Notes: generated by a model from the letters alone, not told the origin. 64,000 bases of DNA from Uranotaenia lowii (GCF_029784155.1 NC_073692.1:365471160-365535159); one strand, 5' to 3'. Numbered from the stretch's first letter, positions 22,546-33,366 are shown. A program made the numbers and translations.

Positions 22546-24391
22546 TTATTTACATAGTATTCCGTCTCACGACATAACTTGACGAACATAATTCCTAAAA
22601 TTCACTCGGTTCATAGCAACCGTTCTCCAATTTCTAGGGCACCCCACGTTCGCCAGATCACGCTCCACTTGGTCTAACCACCTCGCTTGTTGCGCCCCCG
22701 CTCGTCTTGTTCCTACCGGATTCGTAGCGAACACCTGTTTTGCAGGACAGTCGTCCGGCATTCTCGCAACATGTCCAGCCCAGCGTATCCGGCCAGCTTT
22801 CACCACCTTCTGGATACTGGGTTCGCCTTAGAGTCGCGCGAGCTCGTGGTTCATCCTTCGCCTCCACACTCCGTTCTCCTGTACGCCGCCAAAGATGGTT
22901 CTTAACACTCGTCGCTCGAATACTCCGAGTGTACGCAGGTCCTCCTCGAGCAATATCCATGTCTCGTGCCCGTAGAGAACAACCGGTCTAATAAGCGTCA
23001 TATACAGGTTACACTTCGTACGAGGGCAAAGTCTTCTCGACCGCAGTTGCTTGTGGAGTCCATAGTAGGCACGACTTCCGCTGATAATTCGCCTCCGGAT
23101 CTCGCGGCTGGTGTCATTGTCTGCGGTCACCAGTGAGCCGAGATAGACAAAGTCTTCGACTATCTCCAGCTCGTCGCCGTCGATCATGACCTTGTTATTA
23201 CTGGACAAGCGGGTTCTGTCGGTCTCGGATCTGCAGGCCAGCATGTACTTCGTCTTGGACGTATTAATCATCAACCCAATCCTTCCTGCTTCGCGTTTCA
23301 GTTTGCGGTAGATCTCCTCCACCGCCGCAGATGATCTGCCGACTATATCAATGTCATCGGCAAAGCAGATAAGTTGACTGGATCTGTTGAAAATCGTGCC
23401 CCGCATTTCGCCCACCGCTCGTCGAATAACACCTTCTAGCGCCACGTTGAACATCATGCAGGATAGACCATCACCTTGTCGAAGCCCCCTGCGCGATTCG
23501 AATGAACTCGACAATTCACCCGAAATCCGCACACAGCACTGCGTTCCATCCATCGTCGCCTTGATCAGTCTGATTAGCTTCCCGGAAAAGCCGTTCTCGT
23601 CCATGATTTTCCATAGCTCGTCACGGTCGATCGTGTCGTATGCGGCTTTGAAGTCGATGAATAGATGATGCGTAGGGACTTGGTGTTCACGGCATTTTTG
23701 GAGGATTTGCCGTAATGTGAATATCTGGTCCGTCGTAGACCGTCCCTCCATGAAGCCGGCCTGATGACTTCCCACGAATCTGTTTGCTTGTGGCGTGAGG
23801 CGGCGGAGTAGGATTCGGGACAACACTTTGTAGGCGGCATTGAGGACAGTGATCGCTCGCATTCGCAGTCCAATTTGTCGCCCTTCTTGTAGATGGGGCA
23901 TATTACCCCCTCCTTCCACTCCTCCGGTAGCTGTTCTATGTCCCAGATCCGGACTATCAACCGGTGTAGGCAATCGGCCAACCTGTCCGGGCCCATTTTG
24001 ATGAGTTCAGCTGCGATGCCATCCTTCCCAGCCGACTTGTTTCTATTCAGCTGGCGAATGGCTTCCTTAACTTCACTCATCGTTGGGAGTGGCTCCTCTT
24101 CGTCGTTGGCTACGCTGGCGATGTACCTTCCCCCACCGTCTTGATCTCCTGCATGTGCGCCGTTCAGGTGTTCATCGAAGTGCTGCTTCCACCTTTTGAT
24201 CACCTCACGATTGTCCGTCAGGATACCCCCGTCCTTATCCCGGCACATTTCGGCTTGCGGCACGAAGCCTTTGCGGGATGCGTTGAGTTTCTGATAGAAC
24301 TTTCGTGTTTCTTGGGAACGATGCAGCTGCTCCAGCTCCTCGAGCTCCTCCTCCTCCAGGCGGCGCTTTTTCTCCTGGAAAAGTCGAACTC
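22546..24391 (-). mobile_element. RTE-like element inserted in the R1 endonuclease, minus strand
   Basis: GCAACACTGGATCT occurs at 22532-22545 and 24392-24405, a 14-bp target-site duplication. The insert is on the minus strand, truncated at its 5' end (24391) before the endonuclease. Its 3' end is near 22546, with TAAATAAA-like bases in place of a long poly(A). It is a different lineage from the RTE-like copy at 13113 (GLRQGDGLSCM instead of GVRQGCILSP). Confidence 0.88.
22567..24390 (-). pseudogene. Reverse transcriptase of the inserted RTE-like element, one frameshift
   Basis: The N-terminal part (24390 to about 23875) has a charged E-E-L-E-E-L-E-Q segment, RKFYQKLNASRKGF and NKSAGKDGIAAELIKMG. 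A frameshift near 23870 falls in the NYRAIT block (reads C-E-C-E then R-A-I-T-V-L-N-A-A-Y-K). The remainder (to about 22828) shows QAGFMEGRSTTDQ, FIDFKAAYDTIDR, GLRQGDGLSCMMFN and FADDIDIVGRS. Another frame change near 22830 leads to the C-terminal block RIRWAGHVARMPDDCPAKQV ending near 22567. The RT catalytic Asp residues are present, but the frameshifts inactivate the gene. Confidence 0.82.
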
Positions 24392-24405
24392 GCAACACTG
24401 GATCT

Positions 24406-24890
24406 ATCAGCACCTATCGCAAGTATGGAATTCCAGACAGAACGTCAGTGATAGATTTCACCTTTGCGAGCCCATCATTAAAAATTGATGTGAATTGGAG
24501 AGTGTGTGACGATTATACGCACAGCGATCACCACAGCTACAGCGCTACAGCGTAGGAGACCGAAACTCGGTGGCAGTAAGGCAAATTCCTGCCCATGAGC
24601 GAAGATGGAAGACCAATGTTTTCGATAAGGAAGTGTGCACCGAAGCTATTAACATGCAGGAAGCATCGCGGGTCCATAATGCTGAGCAGCTGACAGAAAT
24701 GATGGTAGCGGTGTGCGACATGACCATGCCCACAAGGAATACACCGAAGTGGTGGCGACGATCAGCTTACTGGTGGACCTCAGAAATAGCTGAGCTTCGT
24801 TCTAGCTGTCTAAAAGCCAGACGACGAGCTCAACGGGCTTCAACCTCCTCGTGGTGCAGAGTGGAAACGTGTCTACAGACTCGTCACCTG
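24406..24890 (+). pseudogene. R1 ORF2, end of endonuclease and linker
   Basis: The reading resumes as ISTYRKYGIPDRTSVIDF and DYTHSDHHS, the terminal endonuclease motif. It is followed by a stop near 24555 and a second frame with HERRWKTNVFDKEV, MPTRN, YWWTSEIAELRSSCL and ARRRAQRAS. This W-W-x-x-E-I-A and A-R-R-R linker is typical of R1-clade ORF2 between endonuclease and RT. It ends at a probable insertion boundary near 24890. Confidence 0.78.
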
Positions 24891-25740
24891 TAGATGTACG
24901 GCCAAGAGAACTACACGTCACACTTGGTACAGTCAGCTACCGACGGGCTGCGTGCCGAGTGTGGCAAAAACGTGGTGCGACTGGGCACCCTGGTAGCAGT
25001 GCTCAGTTGCAAGAGGGAGGGGTCGTAACGTGTATCGGGTAGTCGTGACCCCGATATGCGGGACGACCAAATGTTTGGCGAGTTTCGATCGATCTGCCTT
25101 TTGGGGAGGTTCCTGGCCCCGATTCGCGGATACGATTGACTCACGACAGACAGAGGGGCCTTGTGCCGTAACATGTGGCGCCCAGTGGATGGGCCTCAGG
25201 TTGAGTCTCGAAGAGTCGAGATGGAGAAAAAGGATGTGTGGTTATCTCCAGACCCGAGGAGAGGCGAGTTGTTCTAGTCTCGAATTGGGTCAAGAGACGT
25301 AATGATCGAGGGCTCTCGAGGCACGAGGAGAGGTGGGTAGAGTCGCCTCGAATCGTGTCTAGAGGATGAGTGTGAGAGGGTCTCGAGTCGTGAGGAGAGG
25401 CGGGTCATGACGTCACGAATTGCGACAAGAGGCCGCATGTGGGACCCGTATGTCGTGAATCGTGACAAAGAGTGGATGATGATTGCTGGTGTAGTACGTA
25501 CAAAACGAGTTTTTGCCGTGGATCGCATTGCGCGAGTATGGTCTCCCATCCTTGGGTACAGCCTTCGTTGCAGGTCTGGATGGGAATTATGGCCAGAGGG
25601 CCCAGGTGGATTTTATGGCGTAGGGGTACATAGTATCATGAGTCGTCCAATTGCACCCATGGACCCAGAGTAGCAAACTGAGGGGACGCGGTGGCTCGCC
25701 GTGCCTTGGAATGCAATCCGTAAAAAGGATATACCACCTG
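24891..25740. other. GC-rich block interrupting the R1 linker, origin unknown
   Basis: The R1 linker stops near ARRRAQRAS and resumes near 25741 with KRLALKRAIKASKENC. The roughly 850 bp in between have no R1-like coding. CACCTG at 24885-24890 and at 25735-25740 could be a short duplication but may be chance. The block includes a 3-unit, about 68-bp tandem repeat (25255-25458). Its first 20 bp resemble 2744-2763. Confidence 0.5.
25255..25458. repeat. Three-unit tandem repeat of about 68 bp
   Basis: Units begin with CGAGGAGAGG or TGAGGAGAGG at 25255, 25324 and 25391 (spacings 69 and 67) and share a following TCGAAT or ACGAATTG block. Divergence between units is considerable. Confidence 0.65.
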
Positions 25741-27222
25741 GGTGATCAACTAGTAAAAAAAAGGTTGGCACTTAAGCGAGCTATTAAGGCAAGCAAAGAG
25801 AACTGCTACAGAACGTTATGCCAAAGCGTAGATGATAACCCATGGGGCCAAGCCTATAGAGTTGCACTGGCGAGATTTGGGGATCCAAGGTCGCCGATCG
25901 AAAAGTGTCCGGAAAAACTGAGTGAGATCGTTGCATATCTTTTCCTGCAGCATGGCCTGACGCAGTGGCCACTTACCCCGTAGGACGCGGGTGCCCACGA
26001 CATCGAGCCAGTAATGAACGAAGAACTTGTAGCTATCGCTAAGAAACTTGCGGTGAATAAGGCCCCTGGTCCGGACGGAATCCCAAATGCAGTGCTGAAG
26101 ATGGCGGTACAAACCATTCCGGATACTTTCAGAGTGGTGCTACAAAAGTGTCTCGACGAGGGATCTTTTCCCAATTCGTGGAAAACGGCGGAGTTGGTGC
26201 TACTACCGAAACCTGGGAAACCTCCAGGGAATCCTTCATCAAACAGACTTATTTGTCTGCTGGACACCCTTGGTAAGCTACTGGAGAGGATAATATTTAA
26301 CAGGCTTATTATCAACACAGAAGACGGAAGTGGACTGTCGGACAGACAGTTTGGTTTTCGGAAAGGGAGATCTACGGTGGACGCCATCCGAATGGTGACA
26401 GAGTACGCGAAGCGCGCATATAAAAAGAAGTGTACAGGTGTTCGTCACTGCGCCATCGTGACAATCGACGTTAAGAATGCCTACAACAATGCCAGCTGGG
26501 AACGATGGCCAAAGCGCACTTCACAGGATGCGTGTTCCCAATACCCTCTGCAGGATAATAGGAAGCTTGTTCGAAAATCAAGTCCTGACGTACGAAACCG
26601 AAACGGGATTACGATCAACTGCCTTAAAAGCAGGTGTTCCACAGGGTTCCATACTCAGACCCGTGCTTTGGAATGCCATGTATAATGACGTGTTAACGCT
26701 GAAACTACCAGCAGGCGTGCAGATAGTCGGATTTGCTGACGATATCGTGCTCATGATCACCGAATCACCGAATCACAGAAGACCTTGCAACGGTGTCCGT
26801 AGAAAGGGTTGGCATCTGGATGGAGGGAGTTAAGCTTCAGATAGCTCACCATAAAACCGAAGTTCTGCTCGTGACCAAAAAAAGAGTTGTGCCGCACATG
26901 GATATTACTGTTGGAGGGCACCCGACATCTTCGAAACAGCAGATGAAATACCTTGGAGTAATGGTCGACAATCGCTTAAGTTTTGGTGCGCATGTCAAAT
27001 ACTGCTGTGAAAGTGCATCGAAAGTCATAGATTCATTGGCCTGGATTATGCCAAACTGCCATGGCCCAAAGAGTAGCAAGAGACGTCGCCTTGCGAGCGT
27101 AGCACTGTCGAAACTACGATACGGAGGAGCGGCCTGGAGCTCCGCGATAGAGATAGAGCGCAAAAGATCCAAATTACGGAGCACACATCGGCTGATAGTC
27201 ATGCGAGTTCCCTGTGCATACG
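25741..27222 (+). pseudogene. R1 ORF2 reverse transcriptase, three frames
   Basis: The first frame runs with NPWGQAYRVALARFGDP, a TAG at 25981, NKAPGPDGIPNAVLKMA, FGFRKGRSTVDAIRM and VTIDVKNAYNNASW (palm motif A with the catalytic Asp). A one-base net insertion relative to the copy at position 1 (near 26500-26515) changes frame. The second frame carries GVPQGSI and FADDIVLM (FADD 26732-26743). A further change near 26770 leads to the thumb region, which ends at 27222 where homology with the first copy stops abruptly. This copy is inactive but complements the first for reconstructing family limits. Confidence 0.85.
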
Positions 27223-27300
27223 TAGTCGCATACAGTGCATAAGGTAGTCGCGAAAGTCACAAAAATGGTTAAACGACTATAATCGATACAAAAAACTCTT
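27223..27300. repeat. Fragment of a short repeat also present at 41000-41180
   Basis: The words AGTCGCGAAAGTCACAAAAA and GGTTAAACGACTATAATCGA match AGTCGCAAATGACATAAAGA and TGTTAAAACGACTATTATCG at 41130-41167. The fragment starts exactly where R1 homology ends, so the R1 was truncated by or at this repeat. Confidence 0.6.
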
Positions 27301-29666
27301 ACTTTTTCATTGACTTATTGGTCCCAAAAGGGTTATGATGTTATTTGCAGATGAGTGGCTGCTTGAATTGTAATAATTTTAGATCTTTTTAAATCCAGTA
27401 AGTTAGTAAAAAAATAAACCGTTTTTTCTCAATATTTTTTTTGAAATCATAAGATTTAGAAATTTATGTTCTTTATATCATGTTATTATTCATTTATATT
27501 TTATGAAATTAATTTCATAAAACAAATTCATGGTGATTTCTCCTCTTAAATTCATTTATATATTAAATTCATTTTATTTATTTCAGATTTTTATAATACT
27601 ATTGTTCAATTTGATTTTGAAATGATTTGAGGCGTTTTTATTTAATTTACTAAATCGTTAGCTTAAACTCAGTAACAGGATCTGTGAAACTGTGGAATGA
27701 AATTTGTTCGAATTTTTCCAATCAGCATAAATTTCCTTTTATTTCGAATTGTGATGAATTTTCCCTGCCTGAATCTCTGCCACATAAACTACTTTACTTC
27801 AACTCAACTGACTGCTCGTTCAGTATCCAACTATCAAAAATTCATAAGAAACAGGGCCCGAGTAGTACCATTTGCTGAATATTCATCAATCCGGACAAGC
27901 CTTGAATAAGCCGAAAAATATGCTCTCCTTCGATCCCGATAAACCAAATAACAAACATTAATTCAGCCGGAAAATTTTCCCCTGTCAGTACGAACCATTT
28001 TCCTCGAAGCTCTCTACCCTAGGTCTAGGTCGAGCTCGATTCAAGCAAACATACACATCGCCACATTCAGCATAAAATTGAATTGATCAATTTTAATTTA
28101 ATTTTATGTCGGAATAAATTTTCTGCACACGACTTCCGGAATGTTTTATTTTTGCTGCTCCCTTTTTTCTGCTGCTTCTTGCTATCGTTTGATCAAATAC
28201 TGACTGGGCTGCTGAAGATTTTTTTTACTTTCGTGTGCTCAATGCGTGAATATTGTGTGTATGTGTGTGTGACCCCCCCTTAAAGAACATTTTCCCATTG
28301 GAAAATGTTTTCCCCACCATCACACATAACACTAATGGGATATGACTTTTTGGCTCATTTTTCCAAAGTTTTTCCTTCTGGTAGATGGTTTTTATTCGCT
28401 ATTCAAACCGCCTGGTGGGGAAAAGTTTAACTTTCCTTTGCTTCGGAAGGAAGCTGGGGACACTTTTTTTTTGTCTTCTTTCTTTCTTGGATCGATTTTT
28501 GCTAACGGTTGTTCACACATGTTGGGAAATGCGTTATGGGATTTCTTTCCCGGTTGTTGCAAGATAAGGTCCTGGCTTTTTTCCGCTCCAGTAGAAAGTT
28601 TCATAAGGGAGTGGAGTTGCCAAGTTTCATAGAAAATCCCATAAACACTTCATACTTTGTGATGTGTTTTAGGAAACCACTTTTTTGTTAGAAAATGTCA
28701 ACAACTACCCAATAAAAGTTGCTTGAAAAAATCCCAAATCAGATTTAGGAATATTGGTTTAATAAATTTTAAACCTTCTTTTCTAGAATGAAAAGCCATT
28801 CGATTTCTTAGAATGACTCAACAGAGATTTCAATCGATGCAGTTAACAAGACGCTCGCGGTGATCTTCCACTTTGACCTCTGGTGAATTTATTTGCTGGC
28901 AATAAATGTATTGCCGCACTCCTTCAATGGATCTGTTGGGCAGTTTCGTAAATTGATATATCACTTCCAATTGAATTGAATGTTGTCGAGAGCCGCAAAC
29001 AACAAGGCCACTGAACCGCCCACATTTGCGCTCATCAATGGAAGTGCGGTTGTGGGAGTAGGAGGAAGATCTACGAGGAACAAGGGCGCTGATTCCGATT
29101 CCGATAGTAAGTGGCCACGGGAAGAAACAGCACCAGAGCCGGAGGAGTTTGAATTTATGACAGCTGAGCCATAATTTACGACTCCACGACTCTGGTTCGG
29201 TTCGGGAATGTTTTCGATTCGAGGACCCGGGTGACAACAAATGGAAAATGAGCCGCTTACAAGCATTCTTACGCCACGCGGCAGAGAAGGGACCTTGCGG
29301 GGGGATGGTGTAATCCAATAAATTTAATGGCTCAGTCAACCAGCATCCCGATACTGAAACACCATAAGACACATAGTCACTCAGTCAGTCAAACCATTCG
29401 TTTGGAGTTTCTTTGGTGACTCTTTGAGGTTGCCCTTTGGTTTTTTTGGGTTAGTGTCAAGTACCCGGAGCAATTACCAAATTGATGTGCTCTTTGTCAC
29501 TAAACTTACAGCCTAACTCTTGTAACAACGAGATGCTAAGGAGATCATAACTATTTTAGTGTTGGGATCTTGAAAGTGTTCAAGATATAAACAATTGATA
29601 GTAATTTTCAGCATAATCAGGAATCACATTCGACTCCAGCGAATTTGACAACGAATTGGCGTTAAC
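27301..29666. other. Gene-less stretch with one weak exon candidate
   Basis: AT-rich at first, with higher complexity from about 27690 on. A TG microsatellite lies near 28256-28271. Apart from the candidate exon at 28980-29106 nothing could be supported. Confidence 0.45.
28980..29106 (+). CDS. Weak candidate host exon (first coding exon)
   Basis: An ATG at 28980 opens 42 codons (MLSRAANNKATEP ... ending in alternating D and S residues) and is cut by a strong donor, A|GTAAGT, at 29107. The exon end would be in phase 1. The sequence is richer in GC than its surroundings. No domain is recognised, the start context is weak and no downstream exon was found, so this may be chance. Confidence is low. 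Confidence 0.2.
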
Positions 29667-29819
29667 TAAAGGGTGCTACGGTCATTATTTGGTCAATATC
29701 AACTTGACGTATTTCTTTCAATTTTGCATTTAAAAAACCTGAGCACCCCTCATTTTGAAGGTGTGTGTGTAGAATGTTGCTCCTATTTTGATTTTGGAAT
29801 TCACTCTTCAGTTGTCAAA

Positions 29820-30981
29820 ATGCCGTCCAAGGAAGAAGAGCAGCGTATCAAAATTTTGCTCGCGCCATAATTAAAGTGTTTGGGGAACGTTTGTCGACAG
29901 CCAGGAAGTCTGGATCGGAGGGAAATCGATAACCGGAAGCCGCTGAGACGACAAAGAGAGTTGCCGGTAGTTTCAAGCAAAACCCTAACCTCTCTCTCCG
30001 AGATGCCGCAAATAAGCTGGGTGTATCGTCTACAAATGTGCATCGAGCCAAAAAACGAGCCGGACTATCGACTTACAAGAAGGTAGAAACTCCAAATCGC
30101 GATGATAAACAAAATACGACGGCCAAAGCGCGATCCCGGAGGCTGTACACGACGATGCTGACAAAGTTTGACTGTGTGGTAATGGACGACGAAACCTACG
30201 TCAAAGCCGACTACAAGCAGCTTCCGGGACAGGAGTTTTATACGGCAAAAGGAATGGGAAAGGTAGCAGATATTTTCAAGCACATGAAACTGTCAAAGTT
30301 CGCGAAGAAATATCTGGTTTGGCAAGCCATCTGTACCTGTGGCTTGAAAAGCAGCCTTTTCATAGCTTCCGAGACTGTCAACCTAGAAATTTACGTGAAA
30401 GAGTTTTTGAATAAACGTCTGCTGCCTTTCCTGAAGAAACACGTTTGTTCCATACTGTTTTGGCCGGATTTGGCATCTTGCCATTACGGTAAAAAGGCCA
30501 TGGAGTTGTACGTCGCCAACAACGTGCAGGTGGTTCCCAAGGACAAGAACAATCCCAACACGTCAGAGCTCCGCCCAATTGAGAAATACTGGGCTATTGT
30601 CAAGCGGAACCTAAAAAAGACCAAAAAAACTGCTAAGGGCGAGCAGCAGTTTAAGGCAAACTGGCTTTCTGCGGCAAAGAAGGTGGACAAGGTGGCTGTG
30701 GGAAATGTATTTGCTAGTTGCCGGCTGAAAGGGAGACGTGCGTCCTGTCTCACTAGGGATCGTTTGCTGACTGAGGGCACATCTCAGTTGTGTGCGTACT
30801 GTGAGGCAGAATGTGAGAGGGATACGATATCCTCTCGCGGACACCTACCGGTTGAGAGATTCGATGTACACGCCGGGAGAACGATACTGTAATCCTCGGC
30901 TACACAGTGGCTGTACAAAATCTGATGGCAGGGGTTGAGCGTAAGGCCCGGCAATTCGGATTTGGAAAAGCGGAAGCCTAA
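29820..30981 (+). pseudogene. Mariner DD37E transposase, inactivated
   Basis: The enzyme would cut and paste the element between TA sites. A start region MPSKEEEQRIKILLA (29820) is followed by a frame change and apparent loss of part of the first helix-turn-helix. The main frame then shows LSTARKSGSEGN, a TAA at 29930, NPNLSLRDAANKLGVSS (second helix-turn-helix), VVMDDETYVK (first catalytic Asp), ILFWPDLASCHYG (second Asp) and SELRPIEKYWAIVKR (Glu). There are 37 residues between the second Asp and the Glu. The C-terminus is split by a 210-bp LTR, and after it QNLMAGVERKA leads to the TAA at 30979. The inactivating lesions are the N-terminal loss, the nonsense codon and the LTR. Confidence 0.9.
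30697..30906. mobile_element. Solo LTR inside the mariner transposase
   Basis: The 210-bp insert begins TGTGGGAAATG and ends CGGCTACACA, giving TG...CA termini with a TGTG/CACA inverted end. GTGGC occurs directly on both sides (30692-30696 and 30907-30911), a 5-bp target duplication as made by retroviral-type integrases. Removing the LTR and one GTGGC rejoins the transposase reading V-D-K-V-A-V-Q-N-L-M-A-G-V. No internal retroelement region remains, so it is a solo LTR left by recombination. The family (BEL/Pao or Gypsy) is not determined. Orientation is not known. Confidence 0.88.
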
Positions 30982-31111
30982 ATGAATATTTTTCCTGAAT
31001 TTTATACTGATTAAACTAAAAAAAGAAATATAATTTGATTTTTTTAAATAAACGATTTCACCAATTTTCACGCGTTTTCCCTTGAACAAATTTTGACCGT
31101 ATCACCCTTTA

Positions 31112-32449
31112 TGTCCATTAGGGTACTTATGTATATTTTCCTAAAAAATCATGATTATTTCTAAAAAATTTCTGTTTAAAAGTGAATTATAATATTTCTA
31201 CCAAAAAATGATATTTTTTGAATCAGTCAAACACTATTTTTAAAAGTTTCAAATCGCAGATGGCAGCAATGTCTTGATGTTGAACGGAACTGAGACCCAT
31301 TTTCGACTATCCGGGATTAGTTAAGTGTGCTGGCTGGATGACTTTGGTCAAGAAATAAGTTGGGCTAAATGAGGTAATTATGAACTCGGAGTAATTTCGA
31401 ATAAGTACCATACGCGCTGCTGTGGAGACAGGTGTGCCAGGTGTCCTGATTTATCAGAATTTGACCTGATTTTCGAGACACCGCCCTGATTTTTCAAAAA
31501 CTCTCGCGTTGTCCTGATATTTGACACTAAAATGTCCTTAAGTGTCCTTAATGTCAAATATAATCGAATAATAGTTAAACTTTGAGAAAATTGAATAAAT
31601 CTGTAATTAAATGGTTAAACCTATTTAATAGATAGTAATCTTCGGATCAGATGATATATAAATGGTGTTTGTCGATATGACCTGCAGTCCAGCCAAGAAA
31701 CTGCTTACTGCTATTGCATAAATCAAGGCGTTTACAGCAGCTGTATTTCGCCTTTATTAATGCAATCTAAGCAGAGCTACTTGTGGTTTCCAAGAGCCAA
31801 GAGGTGTCCTGAAATATCGTATTTTTTTCTTTGCACTGTTCTGATTTTTGACGCATCCTTACCACTAAACTGGTCCATACCAATTTAAAAAAAAATCTGT
31901 TAGTAACTTAATCAAACTTGCACTTTACTTATTTGTATTTCCTTTTACCTCAAAACCATTTAGATTGTAAACTTTTTCTAGAAATGAAGTATTTTTGTGT
32001 CCTTGTAAAGGCAGAGGTGCAATCTTATAAAGTGGTAAATCATAATAGGTATTGGCAATTTTTTTTTTGTTCTGATTGATGAAAACCAAATACATGAAAC
32101 GAATAAGAAGAGTAAAAAGAATCGCAAGGCTACAGATGATCCGTTAGTCCGTTAGAAAGATCTTGATTTTTATCGTGTCAAGCAAAGATAAAGTTATATG
32201 ATAAATATGCTCAGCAGATTTTTTTTTTCCAAAACTGGATTATTTCATTTAATTCAAAAAAAATTGTTTGTTCTATTAGTAAAAAAATTAAAAAAAAAAT
32301 CTTTTACGAGTTTTTGAATAATAAAGACTGGGAGAACGATTTCTTATCGACTTGGCTAAGCATCTAAGTCTTCGACAAAAGTTCTGAATTCTCGTCAAAA
32401 AAATATTTGTTATTGGGTGATTCGACCTAATCATTTTGTGACGATTACC
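31112..32449. other. Gene-less stretch with a degenerate repeat
   Basis: Between about 31430 and 31870 the words GTGTCCTGATTT, CCTGATTTTC and GTCCTGATATTTGACAC recur, resembling the degraded repeat around 38880-39720. The rest is AT-rich and unassigned. Confidence 0.4.
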
Positions 32450-32462
32450 TATATATGATGTT

Positions 32463-32520
32463 GATTGATTGATTGATTTATTTATAGAGGCTTTACATAT
32501 TTAGTTCATTCGCCTCTTCG
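32463..32520 (-). mobile_element. 58-bp 3' end of a LINE with a GATT/AATC tail
   Basis: The insert begins with GATTGATTGATTGATT, followed by TATAGAGGCTTT and TTCATTCGCCTC, and is flanked by a perfect 13-bp duplication TATATATGATGTT (32450-32462 and 32521-32533). Read on the minus strand it is a short 3' terminus with an AATC tandem tail. It represents an extremely 5'-truncated retrotransposition event. Confidence 0.82.
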
Positions 32521-32533
32521 TATATATGATGTT

Positions 32534-33366
32534 ATTTTTAGAAATTTCAGAGAAAAATCAAGGCCAACATCAATAATTTGAGTATTTTTTTTAAAAAAGG
32601 CAATCGACATAACTACAGTCATAAGATTTTCATGAGTTTTTTTTGAAAAGGCTATCCCCGTGGCATCTGAATTTCATTCATTTAATTCCATAAAATCTGT
32701 GAAAAAAAATCTAGAATCAAGATTGTAAACTGTAATTTTGACAAAATTTGCTTAGAAATCTGTGAAATTATGATTTTTTCTGGGATTCTAATAATATCGC
32801 TCCACATACAGCAATGCAAAGATCTTTAACGGAACTTCATATTAAAACTGTTTTTTTAACGCTTGAAAAAAAAAAACTGGTCTTCTAGGACAAAATTTGA
32901 TTTGTTGAAAAACTTTTCGAAAAGGGGCATAGAAAAAGGATTTAAGGTCTACAAATATTATTATTATTGGTGAGGAAAACTCCTGTAGCACTACATGTAC
33001 AAGTTTAGAAGAATGAACTAAGTGTGAAATTTCGTATAGATGACAGAAAATTGATTAAGTTAGTGTTTCTTTAAAACCACTCCATTATATAGTTTTGACA
33101 TTCTAGCAACAAATGACTGCTCACTGATACAAACAGATTTTAATGATTTTTTTTTAATAAAACAACATCTTATGAGTTTTTTCGAATCTTCTGTAAATGT
33201 TGGCTTCGATTTCATTAAGCCAGTACGTAAAATAAAACGTAAAATATGCAAAAAAAGAAAACAAAAATGCGAAACAATCGAAAAAAAGTCAATCCCCACT
33301 TATTGCTGTTTTTGCCGTTCCTTAATCTTGAAGATTTGATAACGTTTGTTTATTTTTAAAGCATTA
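32534..33366. other. Gene-less AT-rich stretch
   Basis: No coding, RNA or element-end signal could be supported. Confidence 0.45.

Larger units (their letters stand above)
20540..27222 (+). mobile_element. Long R1-clade retrotransposon, split by two insertions
   Basis: The layout is 5'UTR (about 20540-20918), ORF1 (20919-22293), ORF2 endonuclease (22333-22545 and 24406-24540), linker, RT to 27222, and then abrupt replacement by a different repeat. A minus-strand RTE-like element sits at 22546-24391. A GC-rich block of unknown origin sits at about 24891-25740. The first roughly 100 residues of the endonuclease are missing between ORF1 and 22333, and the C-terminal zinc-knuckle region is missing after 27222. 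The family is the same as that at 1-1924. Confidence 0.82.
29669..31109 (+). mobile_element. ITmDD37E-type mariner transposon with a nested solo LTR
   Basis: TA dinucleotides flank the element (29667-29668 and 31110-31111). The terminal inverted repeats begin AAGGGTG(C/A)TACGGTCA and match at about 24 of 28 positions. The total is 1441 bp, of which 215 bp are the nested LTR and its duplication, so the original was about 1.23 kb, normal for a mariner-type element. The terminal repeats are well kept but the transposase is broken. Confidence 0.92.

Noticed and set aside
28830..29372. 180-codon minus-strand frame as a host gene
   Set aside because: No domain, weak composition, and the overlap with the plus-strand candidate exon makes it likely a shadow.
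30038..30892. 284-codon frame as an intact transposase
   Set aside because: The N-terminal DNA-binding part is truncated and out of frame or stopped upstream, and the C-terminus is a solo LTR fusion.
30692..30914. An 8-bp target duplication (GTGGCTGT) implying a hAT insertion
   Set aside because: The extra TGT is the start of the insert itself and of the host sequence; TG...CA ends with a 5-bp GTGGC duplication fit a solo LTR better.
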